DNA of 64,000 bases from Nocardiopsis sp. NRRL B-16309 (GTDB lineage Bacteria; Actinomycetota; Actinomycetes; Streptosporangiales; Streptosporangiaceae). The position numbers were made by a program, and so were the translations under genes. Shown in pieces: positions 52,735 to 60,802 of this stretch; position 1 is the stretch's first letter, and every line of letters begins with the position of its first letter. The stretch is taken from NCBI RefSeq assembly GCF_001279585.1, contig NZ_LGEC01000065.1, positions 1-64,000 of the forward strand, given 5' to 3'. Under the pieces are notes generated by a model. The model did no database searches and was not told the origin of the DNA. It saw only the letters and a list, made by a program, of their open reading frames with translations.

Positions 52735-52925
52735 ACCTGGGGCGCTTGGGACGCCGGAGCCCCAGACGCCCAAGGCACTCGGAGCCCCTGAGGCACCTGA
52801 GGCACCTGAGGCGTGTGGAACGCCTGAGTCGCTTGAGGCGCCCAAGGCGCCAGAGGCTCCGAGGCGCCTGGCAGGCCGAGAGACCCGAGGCACCTGGAGC
52901 CCCTGAGGCGCTAGAGGCGCGTGGG
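52735..52925. repeat. Degenerate CCTGAGGC microrepeat array
   Basis: About 190 bp made of CCTGAGGCAC / GCCCAAGGCGC-like units of about 9-12 bp, running into the last codons of the KamA-family gene. No gene seen; slippage-prone 3' region. Confidence 0.7.
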
Positions 52926-54275
52926 GTCCACCAGGCCGCCGGCGGACGCGACGGGCGCGTTCTCCCACGGGAAGTGGGTCGCGCCGAGCGCGGGCTTGAG
53001 GTCGAACAGCCAGGCCGCCTTCTCGTCGTACTTGGCGAAGAAGGGGCGGCCCACCAGCTCGGGGTCGCGCGCCTGGATGAAGTGCAGGACGAAGACCTTC
53101 TCGCCCGCCACCTCGGTCACACCGTCGACGCACACCTTGCCCGGCGTCGCCGACATCGACGGCCCCCGCACGGTACGGGCCAGGCCCGAGACCTTCTGGT
53201 AGGCGTCCCGGAAGATCTCGTAGGCCTCCGCGAGCGGCACCGCGAAGTAGTCCTGCGGGCCGGTGTCGCGCTCGACGAACATGTAGTACGGGACCATCCC
53301 GTGGCGCAGGTGCGTGCGCCACATGGACTCCCAGACCGCCGGGTCGTCGTTGATCGTGCGGATCAGCGGCGCCTGGGTGCGGATGACCGCCCCGGTCGAG
53401 CGGATGCGGCGCACCGCCTCCTGGACCAGCTCCGGCGTCATCTCGTTCGGGTGCGAGAAGTGCGCCATGAACGCCAGGTTCTTGCCCGAGGCGACGACCT
53501 TCTCGAACAGCCGCAGGGTGTCGTCGGCGTCCGGGTCGGTCACGAAGCGCTGCGGCCAGTAGGCCAGCGCCTTCGTCCCGATCCGGATGGCCTCCAGGTG
53601 CTCGATCTCCAGCAGCGGCTCGATGTACCGGGAGATGACCCCCTCGCCCATGATCATCGGGTCGCCACCGGTGAACAGGACACTGGTGACCTCGGGGTGC
53701 GAGCGGACGTACTCGACCAGCTGGTCGATGTCGCTGGAGGCGAACTTCAGGTCCGCGTCGCCGACGAACTGGGCCCAGCGGAAGCAGTACGTGCAGTACG
53801 CGTGGCAGGTCTGCCCCTGTTTGGGGAAGAAGAGCACGGTCTCCTTGTACTTGTGCTGGACACCGGGGACCGGCTCCTCGTTGCCGATCTTGGGCACGTT
53901 GAGGTCCATCTGGCCCGCCGGGTGCGGGTTCAGAGTGGCGCGGATCCCGTTGGCGGCCTCGTTGAGCTCCTTGCGCGAGGCACCAGAGCGCAGCAGATCG
54001 GCGATCCTGGCCACGTCGCCCGACGGCAGCATGTCGGCCTGCGGGAAGACGAGCCGGTAGATCGGATCGTCCGGAGCGGCATCCCAGTCGATCAGCTCGT
54101 CGACGACGTAGCTGTTGACCCGGAACGGCAGCACCTGGGCCACCGCCTGGACCGCGAGCCGCTCGTCGGCGGCGAGCCCGGCTCGCGCCGTGAGCTCGTC
54201 AAGGTGCTTCGTCGTGTAGGCACGAAACCGACGTCCGGCGGACGGGGACAGTGCCGCGTCTGGCGTAACGCTCAC
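52911..54275 (-). CDS. KamA-family radical SAM aminomutase-like protein
   Basis: 454 aa from GTG 54275 (GAGGAGAGG directly upstream). Radical SAM cluster CHAYCTYC (Cys157, 161, 164), glycine motif FTGGDPMIM, and PGK near SATPGKVCVDG, the PLP-lysine position of lysine 2,3-aminomutases. Could make beta-lysine, or be a KamA-like enzyme for another amino acid; substrate residues cannot be judged. Divergent from plsX. Confidence 0.88.
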   Translation of the reverse strand: MSVTPDAALSPSAGRRFRAYTTKHLDELTARAGLAADERLAVQAVAQVLPFRVNSYVVDELIDWDAAPDDPIYRLVFPQADMLPSGDVARIADLLRSGASRKELNEAANGIRATLNPHPAGQMDLNVPKIGNEEPVPGVQHKYKETVLFFPKQGQTCHAYCTYCFRWAQFVGDADLKFASSDIDQLVEYVRSHPEVTSVLFTGGDPMIMGEGVISRYIEPLLEIEHLEAIRIGTKALAYWPQRFVTDPDADDTLRLFEKVVASGKNLAFMAHFSHPNEMTPELVQEAVRRIRSTGAVIRTQAPLIRTINDDPAVWESMWRTHLRHGMVPYYMFVERDTGPQDYFAVPLAEAYEIFRDAYQKVSGLARTVRGPSMSATPGKVCVDGVTEVAGEKVFVLHFIQARDPELVGRPFFAKYDEKAAWLFDLKPALGATHFPWENAPVASAGGLVDPTRL

Positions 54276-54691
54276 GCCTCTCCTCTCCTGCATGTGGGGT
54301 GGGCCACCCGATGCCGGGCAGCCCTGATCCGGCGGTTCCGGCGTACGGGGACGCCGACGGACCACCGGAAGACTGTCATTGGTGTTGTTGTTCGTGTTCG
54401 GAGCGTTTCGCAAGACCGAACCAGCGAGCGGGTATACCCCGACTAGGGGTTTTGTACCCACTCTGCCCAAAATCCAGCTCTGACCTGGACATACAGGAAG
54501 TATCCTCGCATGAACCGACGAACCTGCCGGACAACGGCACGTCTCGGGCGACCCGATAGCGTGTGATCACACCACCGGCCGAGCCCCTGACAGGGCATGC
54601 TTCGCGGCGCCGCCGGGCAGCGCAGGACCCGCGCCGACGGGAACACCGCGCCCCGCGCGCGCCCACCGACCACCCGTGAAGGGCACACCTG
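54276..54691. other. Divergent kamA-like / plsX promoter region
   Basis: 416 nt, no gene. GTGTGATCACAC (54561-54572) is a perfect 12-bp palindrome about 120 nt before the plsX start. AT-rich stretches near 54370-54520. Confidence 0.5.
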
Positions 54692-55783
54692 TTGAGTGGC
54701 ACATCCGACGCGGAGACGTCCGAGGACCCGCGCACGTCCCCGCCGATCATCGCCGTGGACGCGATGGGCGGGGACCACGCACCCGGTGAGGCCGTGCGGG
54801 GCGCGGTGATCGCCGCACGCGAGCACGGCCTGCGGGTCGTGCTCGTGGGGCGGCGCACCGAGATCCACGCCCAGCTGGCCGAACTCGACGCCCTGCGCGA
54901 CATCCCGGTCGTGCACGCCGAGGACAACCTCGCGATGCACGAGGGGGCGCTGGCCAGCTGGCGCCGGCCCCGGTCGAGCGCGGCCGTCTCGTGCAGGCTC
55001 ATCCGGCGCGGGGACGCCGACGCCCTGGTCTCGGCCGGGTCCACCGGCGGGGTCGTGGCGACGTCCACGGTGCGGCTGCGCACCCAGCCGGGTGTCCTGC
55101 GCCCGGCGCTGGCGGTGACACTTCCCACCGGTGAGACGCCGACCATCATGGTCGACGCCGGGGCCAACGCCGACGCCAAACCCGAGATGCTCGTGCAGTT
55201 CGCCCACCTGGGCTGCGCCTACGCGCAGACGGCGTTCGGCGTGCGCAAGCCGCGGGTGGGGCTGCTCACCATCGGGTCCGAGCCGGGCAAGGGCAACCGC
55301 CTGGTGCGCCGGGCGACGGAGCTTCTGACCGCGACCGCGGAGGGCGCGCACAGCATCGACTTCCGGGGCAACATCGAGGGGCACGACCTGCTCGCCGGGA
55401 AGGTGGACGTGGTGGTGACCGACGGCCACACGGGGAACGTGGCGCTCAAGTCGGTGGAGGGGACGGCGGCCTTCGCGATGGAGGCCGTGCGCCAGGCGCT
55501 GACCTCCACCACGCTGGCCAAGGCGGGCGCGTTCCTCCAGCGCGGCGCGCTCAGGGAGTTGCGCGAGCGGCTGGACAGCGAGACCTACGGGGGCGCGGCC
55601 CTGCTCGGGCTCAACGGCACGGTGGTCATCGCGCACGGCGACAGCCGCGCCAAGGGCATCGCCCGCGCCTGCCGGCTCGCGCACGACCTGGCGGGCGGGC
55701 GGATCGGCGACCAGATCCGGCGCCGGGTGCACACCCGGCCGCCGAACTGGCTGCACCGGCTGGCCCAGTCCGAGGAGCGCTGA
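54692..55783 (+). CDS. plsX: Phosphate acyltransferase PlsX
   Basis: 363 aa from a TTG start with GAAGGG upstream. AVDAMGGDHAPGEAV, SAGSTGGVVATST, MVDAGANADAKPEML and LLTIGSEPGKGN are PlsX signatures. Converts acyl-ACP to acyl-phosphate for phospholipid synthesis. Here it stands alone, not with rpmF or fab genes, which usually flank plsX. Confidence 0.92.
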   Translation: MSGTSDAETSEDPRTSPPIIAVDAMGGDHAPGEAVRGAVIAAREHGLRVVLVGRRTEIHAQLAELDALRDIPVVHAEDNLAMHEGALASWRRPRSSAAVSCRLIRRGDADALVSAGSTGGVVATSTVRLRTQPGVLRPALAVTLPTGETPTIMVDAGANADAKPEMLVQFAHLGCAYAQTAFGVRKPRVGLLTIGSEPGKGNRLVRRATELLTATAEGAHSIDFRGNIEGHDLLAGKVDVVVTDGHTGNVALKSVEGTAAFAMEAVRQALTSTTLAKAGAFLQRGALRELRERLDSETYGGAALLGLNGTVVIAHGDSRAKGIARACRLAHDLAGGRIGDQIRRRVHTRPPNWLHRLAQSEER

Positions 55784-56089
55784 GGGCGCGCCCTCGTCGG
55801 AGGCTCCAGGCGCCCCGCCCCACCGCGTCGTGAGGGCGGAGCGGCGCGCCCGGCTGAGGTGGTCCGGTTCGGAGGGACCCAGACCAGCAGGCCCAGCCGG
55901 GTGTCCCGGCTCGCAGGGCCCGACTGGGGTCCCGATCGGAGGGGCGCAGACCGGTAGGCCCGGCCGGGTGGCCCGGCTCGTAGGGGCCCGGCTCGTAGGG
56001 GCCCGGCTCGTAGGGGCCCGGCCGGAGTGACCCCACACCGGCAGGGACCCGGCCGGTGCGCCCCCGCTCGAACCGCGACGCCGGAGCGG
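55784..56089. other. Spacer between plsX and the small-protein operon
   Basis: 306 nt, no gene seen. Most of it is the repeat array at 55856-56023. Confidence 0.5.
55856..56023. repeat. Nested tandem repeats (15-bp unit, older 66-bp unit)
   Basis: GCCCGGCTCGTAGGG occurs three times in a row at 55971-56015 plus a partial copy. A larger imperfect duplication (…GGCCCAGCCGGGTGTCCCGGC at about 55892 and GGCCCGGCCGGGTGGCCCGGC at about 55958) precedes it. Confidence 0.75.
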
Positions 56090-56296
56090 TCATGGCGCCT
56101 CCCCGTGCCGACGGGCGAGCAGGCGCCGCATCTGCCGGTGATCATCGGCGGTGAGGAGTTCGTGGGGGTCGCCGGGCCCCGTCCAGCCGATCGGGCGGTG
56201 GGCGACGATCAGCGTGCGGCCGTCGTCGGTGTCCTGGGTCGTGAGGATCCACCGGCCCGCGATCAACGAGTCCAGGGCCCGGTCGAGCGCGCTCAC
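56090..56296 (-). CDS. Small protein 4 of small-protein operon
   Basis: 68 aa from GTG 56296, whose GTGA overlaps the preceding stop, so it is translationally coupled. VSALDRALDSLIAGRWILTT suggests a winged-helix-like or simple alpha/beta fold; it ends RRLLARRHGEAP. No family recognised. Confidence 0.6.
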   Translation of the reverse strand: MSALDRALDSLIAGRWILTTQDTDDGRTLIVAHRPIGWTGPGDPHELLTADDHRQMRRLLARRHGEAP

Positions 56297-56529
56297 CGGT
56301 GCGCCGATCCGTGTTGCAGCGGCGAGGACCACACGAGGGGCAGGGGGCGGGGGTCGGGTCCGCTCCCACGCGCCACGCGCGTCACCGTGCCTCTGGCGGC
56401 TCCCCAGACGGGTTCTCCCTCCAGGGTCGGCCCCAGGTAGCGCACGCGGGTGCCGTGCTTTCGTGCCCAGGCCGACAGCGCGCGCAGGCTCGGCAGCTCG
56501 CGGATGTCGCAGACCGTACGGGGCTTCAT
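56293..56529 (-). CDS. Small protein 3 of small-protein operon
   Basis: 78 aa, MKPRTVCDIRELPSLRALSA onward. The ATG overlaps the previous stop by one base (TGATG). Basic; no family recognised. Confidence 0.6.
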   Translation of the reverse strand: MKPRTVCDIRELPSLRALSAWARKHGTRVRYLGPTLEGEPVWGAARGTVTRVARGSGPDPRPLPLVWSSPLQHGSAHR

Positions 56530-56801
56530 CACCGGCCTCCGGAGAGCACGCTCAGCGACGGCCGGTCCCCGGGCGCGGGCTGGTAGCAGAGCGGGAGGTC
56601 GTGCAGGGCGCGGTCGAGCCGTTCGACGGCCTCGGTCAGGTCGCCGGTGGTCCGGGCGTGGTCGATCGCCGCGCGTACGGCCACCGTGCGTCGGCGTTCC
56701 AGCCTCGCGCGCAGCTCGGCGCCGTTCCCGGTCAGGGCGGGAGGAAGGGCGAGGGCGTCCGAGAGCGCGTCGAGGAGCATCTCCGTGCGGATGTCGATCA
56801 T
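56529..56801 (-). CDS. Small helical protein 2 of small-protein operon
   Basis: 90 aa, MIDIRTEMLLDALSDALALP onward, mostly helical and acidic/basic mixed. Coupled to the upstream gene by ATGA. No family recognised. Confidence 0.62.
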   Translation of the reverse strand: MIDIRTEMLLDALSDALALPPALTGNGAELRARLERRRTVAVRAAIDHARTTGDLTEAVERLDRALHDLPLCYQPAPGDRPSLSVLSGGR

Positions 56802-56965
56802 GCCCAGGCCCCCATCCGGAGGAGGGTCGACACGAGTGCCCCGAGCACGTCGACGGGGGTTCGGGGCCACGGGATCGGCGGGGGCGCGTAGGCGCGCACC
56901 CGGGAGGCCCGGCACGTTCGGCCGGTGCGTATGAGACGCGCGTGGTCATGGGTCAGGTAGCGCAC
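56798..56965 (-). CDS. Small basic protein 1 of small-protein operon
   Basis: 55 aa from GTG 56965, with GAGGAGG 6 nt upstream; an in-frame ATG at 56983 lacks a ribosome site. VRYLTHDHARLIRTGRTCRA onward, Arg-rich N-terminus. First gene of a four-gene chain with 1- to 4-nt overlaps, divergent from Scr1 module 4. Confidence 0.58.
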   Translation of the reverse strand: MRYLTHDHARLIRTGRTCRASRVRAYAPPPIPWPRTPVDVLGALVSTLLRMGAWA

Positions 56966-57010
56966 AGGGCGCCTCCTCAGCATGGATGCCGGATGGGAGG
57001 TCCGGCAGGA

Positions 57011-57129
57011 CTGAATCAGGTGGCTCCATAGTGACGCATCGCAGTCATATTCTCAATGCCCAGATTCAGAATCAGTGCGAGAATCTTACTGAGCAATCTA
57101 TGTAGCCGGGTGGAATGCCCGATTCTGAG
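57011..57129. promoter_or_regulatory. Operator cluster in the module 4 divergent promoter
   Basis: Repeated ATTC/GAAT elements: CTGAATCAG (57012), CAGATTCAGAATCAG (57061-57075, palindromic) and GATTCTGAG (57121), in DNA of low GC. Spacing suggests cooperative binding, probably by the adjacent XRE regulator. Confidence 0.55.
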
Positions 57130-57210
57130 TGGGCGGTGTAGTGAATGTCTGATCAGCGCGAACGCGCCGTAGGATCGAGCCAGCCAGCTATGTCGAGGAG
57201 CGGGACACCC

Positions 57211-58062
57211 ATGGCCAAGAGTCCGACCCTCCGTCGTCGCCGTTTGTCACGGCGGCTCCGCGAACTGCGTGAGGCGAAGGGGTACACGTCCTCCTACGTG
57301 ACTTCGGAGGCCAAGAAGCGGGGCAAGGGCAAGTGGTCACGTGGAAAGCTCACCCGGATTGAGAACAACGAGTGGCTCCGTCCGTCAGTGATCGACGTCG
57401 ACGCTCTGCTGGACATCTACGAGGTGACCGATCCTGAGGAGCGGCTGGCATACGCAACTCTGACGAAGCAGGCCAGGCAGTCTGGGTGGTGGGTTGGATA
57501 CGCCGACGTCCTCGGCAAGGGCGCATACGTGGGGCTGGAGCTGGAAGCGGCCTCCATCCGGACCTACGAAGCCCTCGTGATTCCGGGCCTGCTCCAAACC
57601 GAGGGGTACGCACGAGCCATCACCCGTGGGCACGGTGTTGTCGACGAAGGCGAGATTGAGCGCTATGTCGAAGCCCGTATGGCCCGGAAGCAGATCATCG
57701 CCCCCGGGTCGACCACCGGTCCCAGCGTCTGGGCGATCATCGATGAGGCTGCTCTACGCAAGATCCCCGTTGATGTGCGTGCAGAGCAGATCCGATATCT
57801 GATCGAAGTCCAGCGCCGCGACCTGCGAGTTCAGGTCCTCCCCGACTCAGCAGGGCTACATGCGGCAACAGCCGGGAGCTTCGCGATACTTGATTTCCAG
57901 GATGATCCGCCGGTGGTATACCGGGAGGACATCATGGCCCAGCTGTTCTACGAGGACGCTGTCGAGATCGCGCACTGCGAGACGGTGTACCGCTACGTGC
58001 AGGCCTCCGCGCTCAGTGTCGAAGATTCCCGTGCGTTCATGGAGAACCTGATCACCAGCTAG
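57211..58062 (+). CDS. Scr1-family XRE regulator (DUF5753), module 4
   Basis: 283 aa from ATG 57211, with GAGGAG about 10 nt upstream; ATGs at 57145 and 57190 are alternatives. MAKSPTLRRRRLSRRLRELR is the usual N-terminus, then HTH KGKWSRGKLTRIENNEW and DUF5753 with LVIPGLLQTEGYARAI. Confidence 0.88.
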   Translation: MAKSPTLRRRRLSRRLRELREAKGYTSSYVTSEAKKRGKGKWSRGKLTRIENNEWLRPSVIDVDALLDIYEVTDPEERLAYATLTKQARQSGWWVGYADVLGKGAYVGLELEAASIRTYEALVIPGLLQTEGYARAITRGHGVVDEGEIERYVEARMARKQIIAPGSTTGPSVWAIIDEAALRKIPVDVRAEQIRYLIEVQRRDLRVQVLPDSAGLHAATAGSFAILDFQDDPPVVYREDIMAQLFYEDAVEIAHCETVYRYVQASALSVEDSRAFMENLITS

Positions 58063-58073
58063 AGAAGGCACCG

Positions 58074-58259
58074 ATGCAATCCCACGACCTGAACTTCCGC
58101 AAGTCGTCCTACTCCCAGGGGCGCACTGAGAACTGTGTTGAGGTCGCCGACCTTCCCGACGGAGCCGCAGTGCGCGACACCCAGAACAGGGAGCTTGGGC
58201 ACCTGGTGTTCAGCGGTACCGAGTGGTCCGCGCTACTGAGCACGGTTCGCGCCAGGTGA
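58074..58259 (+). CDS. DUF397 protein, module 4a
   Basis: 61 aa, LNFRKSSYSQGRTENCVEVAD with AAVRDTQNRELGHLVF. Starts 11 nt after the regulator, AGAGAAGG upstream. Confidence 0.88.
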   Translation: MQSHDLNFRKSSYSQGRTENCVEVADLPDGAAVRDTQNRELGHLVFSGTEWSALLSTVRAR

Positions 58260-58267
58260 CCGGCCGA

Positions 58268-58298
58268 CAGAGGCCCCCGGCGCTGCCGGGGGCCTCTG
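58268..58298 (+). terminator. 14-bp hairpin with T-rich tail
   Basis: Arms 58268-58281 and 58285-58298, followed by TTGTTG; between the two DUF397 genes. Confidence 0.85.
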
Positions 58299-58437
58299 TT
58301 GTTGCATACCTGATGCAATCCCGAAAACACTCTACTTGCCGCCCTCGCGACCGACCAGGCTCATGTGTGAGCCACCGAAGTGCGGGCAACTGTCTACTGG
58401 TGCCCCGCACCGCGCGGGTCCTGGAGAGGAGCCAGAC

Positions 58438-58629
58438 GTGCCGAACGCGCAGCAACTGACCTTCCGCAAGTCCTCGTTCAGCGGGGCCACCACACAGAAC
58501 TGCGTGGAGATCGCGGACTTCCCCGGAGGTTCCGCTGTGCGAGACTCCCAGAACCCCACCCAACGGCACCTCGAAGTCCCCGCAAGGGAGTGGTCCGCAC
58601 TCCTCGCGAGCGTGAGCATGACCTGGTAG
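58438..58629 (+). CDS. DUF397 protein, module 4b
   Basis: 63 aa from GTG 58438 (GAGAGGAG 6 nt upstream). LTFRKSSFSGATTQNCVEIAD with SAVRDSQNPTQRHLEV. Second DUF397 of this module, behind a terminator, so likely from its own promoter; paralogue of module 4a. Confidence 0.85.
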   Translation: MPNAQQLTFRKSSFSGATTQNCVEIADFPGGSAVRDSQNPTQRHLEVPAREWSALLASVSMTW

Positions 58630-58645
58630 ACACGGCGCTCCCAGT

Positions 58646-59359
58646 TCATCGGGACGCCACACCGATCAGGGTCCCCACGTGTCCGGACTCCGGCGCGGGC
58701 TCCACCCACACCTCCACGTCACTGAACCCGTGACCGGTCAGAATCTCCTCCCACATCTCGGGCTCGTAGGCCCACCGGTGAATCCACACTTGGCGGCCGT
58801 GGAACCCGCTTCCGTAGATCCCCTGCACCCCGTAAGCGCCAGGGACCGGCTGGGCGTGGGAGAACACCAACCGCCCGCCGGGCTCCAACCGCTCGTGAAC
58901 CAGCGGCAACAGAACCTCCGGGTCGGTGAACCACACCGCACCCCACACCGAGTAGATGGCGTCCCACCGCTGATCAGCGTCCCGCAGGAATGCGACGACA
59001 TCTTCGCGGTGGAATTCCGCGCCCAGGTGTCCCCATCGCTTCCGTGCCTGGTCGACCTGCACGGGCGAGATGTCCACTCCTGTGGCCATCACCCCCGTGG
59101 ACGCGAGCGCCGCGACAGCCTCCCCTCGCCCGGAGCCCAACTCCAGCGCGTAGGCGGGTTCCCCCAGGAGTTCGGCCCCGGGCCCATGCCCCGGGTACTG
59201 GGTCCACTCGAAAACGGGCGCCGACTCCTCCTCCGAATCCGGCGGAGCAACGCCTTGGGCGTACCGGTCCCAGTAGCCGGGGATGTCCGTGGTCGGGTTG
59301 GCCAAGACCGTGGTCCTCGAAGTTCGGGGGCAGGACCCGCACCACGGTAGCCACGTCAC
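58646..59359 (-). CDS. Class I SAM-dependent methyltransferase
   Basis: 237 aa at most. Motif I ALELGSGRGEAVAAL, motif II GVDISPVQVDQAR, and GGRLVFSHAQPV fit Rossmann-fold methyltransferases. Substrate unknown. The start is unsure: GTG 59359 is the longest; a TTG about 17 codons in gives a more usual N-terminus (NPTTDIPGYWDRYA). Confidence 0.8.
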   Translation of the reverse strand: MTWLPWCGSCPRTSRTTVLANPTTDIPGYWDRYAQGVAPPDSEEESAPVFEWTQYPGHGPGAELLGEPAYALELGSGRGEAVAALASTGVMATGVDISPVQVDQARKRWGHLGAEFHREDVVAFLRDADQRWDAIYSVWGAVWFTDPEVLLPLVHERLEPGGRLVFSHAQPVPGAYGVQGIYGSGFHGRQVWIHRWAYEPEMWEEILTGHGFSDVEVWVEPAPESGHVGTLIGVASR

Positions 59360-59382
59360 AGCGGGAGCGACGGCGAAACAGC

Positions 59383-59420
59383 GGAAGAGGCCGACACCTC
59401 TACGGGTGTCGGCCTCTTCC
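59383..59420. terminator. 16-bp hairpin terminator of the MscS gene
   Basis: Perfect arms 59383-59398 and 59405-59420, loop TCTACG, 40 nt past the MscS stop. Confidence 0.85.
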
Positions 59421-59459
59421 GGAAGACTCCTGGGGCCCGGCTCTACCGAAGCGGGTTCG

Positions 59460-60434
59460 TCAGGCGGCGCTGCCGTCGCCGGAACGCATCCACACCGTGC
59501 GCTGGGGGAAGGGGATCTCGATGCCCGATGAGTCGAGCGCGGCCTTGACGCGGCGGCGCAGCTCGCGGGTCACGCCCCACTGCTCCAGCGGCACGGTCTT
59601 GGCGGCCAGGCGCACCACGACACCGTCCGCGTCCAGGGACTGCACGCCCCAGACGGTCGGGTCCTCCAGGAGGAACTTCCCGAACTCCGGGTCCTCGCGC
59701 ATCTCCCGCCCGGCCCGCTCCAGGACCTCGTAGACCCTCTCCAGGTTGGACTCGTAGGCCACGGAGACGTCGAGGACGGCGCGGGCCCAGTCCTGGCTGT
59801 CGTTGCGCACCCGCTGGATCTCGCCGTTGCGGATGTACCAGAGGCCGCCGTTGATGTCGCGGACCTGGGTGATCCGCAGGCCCACGCTCTCGACCTCACC
59901 GACCGCCTCGCCGAGGTCGACGACGTCGCCGACGCCGAACTGGTCCTCGGCCATGATCAGCAGGCCGGACAGGTAGTCGGCGACGAGGCTCTGGGCACCG
60001 AAGCCGATCGCCAGACCGACCACACCGGCGCTGGCCAGCAGCGGACCGAGGGCGATGCCGACCTCGCCGAGCACCATCGCCAGGGCCGTGGCCACGATGA
60101 CGATGGTCGCGAAGCTGCTGAGCACCGAGCCGAGGGTGCGGGCGCGCTGCTGACGCCGCTCGTCGGCGCGGGTCGCATCACGCTGGAGCACCGCGGGACC
60201 TCGGGAGAACCGCTTCTGTCCGTTCCTTCCCTCACCCGACCGCAGGACGCGCTCCACGAGACGGGAGATCGCACGCTTGGCAAAGGCACGGATGACCAGC
60301 GCGCCGACCACGATCAACAGGATTCGCAGGGGGACCCCGATCAGCAGATCGACGTTGCCCTGGAGCCACGCGGGCAGGTCCACCACCTGACCGATGGCCG
60401 TGCTGTTCAGGAGGGCGGGCTCGGCGGGTGCCAT
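59460..60434 (-). CDS. MscS-family mechanosensitive channel
   Basis: 324 aa from ATG 60434 (GGAG 8 nt before). Helices near 30-50 and 105-150, then pore helix VVGLAIGFGAQSLVADYLSG and the beta domain LIMAEDQFGVGDVVDLGEAVG. Opens on membrane tension to release osmolytes. The linker (about 64-102) is Arg-rich. Confidence 0.92.
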   Translation of the reverse strand: MAPAEPALLNSTAIGQVVDLPAWLQGNVDLLIGVPLRILLIVVGALVIRAFAKRAISRLVERVLRSGEGRNGQKRFSRGPAVLQRDATRADERRQQRARTLGSVLSSFATIVIVATALAMVLGEVGIALGPLLASAGVVGLAIGFGAQSLVADYLSGLLIMAEDQFGVGDVVDLGEAVGEVESVGLRITQVRDINGGLWYIRNGEIQRVRNDSQDWARAVLDVSVAYESNLERVYEVLERAGREMREDPEFGKFLLEDPTVWGVQSLDADGVVVRLAAKTVPLEQWGVTRELRRRVKAALDSSGIEIPFPQRTVWMRSGDGSAA

Positions 60435-60802
60435 GGAAAGTGCTCCACTGTGTCGGACGGACATACGCGACGATCGACGTAGAACGTACTTGTGATCCTT
60501 CGAACTGGTCAAAGCCGGTAGGGCGGCCCTCCGCTCCGCCAGAGACGACCGAGTCGCCCCCCGTCCCGCGGCGGCTACCGAGCGATGACCCCGCCCTCCC
60601 AGAGGGCGGGGTCGTGGGTCCGGACGCGCTCGGTGATGCGGCCCAGCGCCTCCGCCACGGGCATCGGGTCCAGGCGGCGGCCGTCGCGCAGGCGCAGTGC
60701 GACCGACCCGGCGGCGGCGACGCGCGCGGCGCGGTCCTGGCCCGGTTCCGGCCCGATCCGCGACCGGGCGGGGAGGGCGCCGCCGGTCGGTACGCTTGTG
60801 CC
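60435..60802. other. mscS/argS divergent region, with possible short minus-strand ORF
   Basis: The 3' part holds a minus-strand frame ending at 60575 with strong G/C third positions (GSVALRLRDGRRLDPMPVAE and onward). No acceptable start is found, so it may be a remnant. A hairpin at 60588-60612 (ACCCCGCCCT arms) overlaps its end. TACGCT at 60791 is the likely argS -10 box. Confidence 0.45.

Noticed and set aside
54561..54572. CRP-type site GTGTGATCACAC
   Set aside because: CRP sites need TGTGA and TCACA separated by six bases; here they abut, so it is only reported as an unassigned palindrome.
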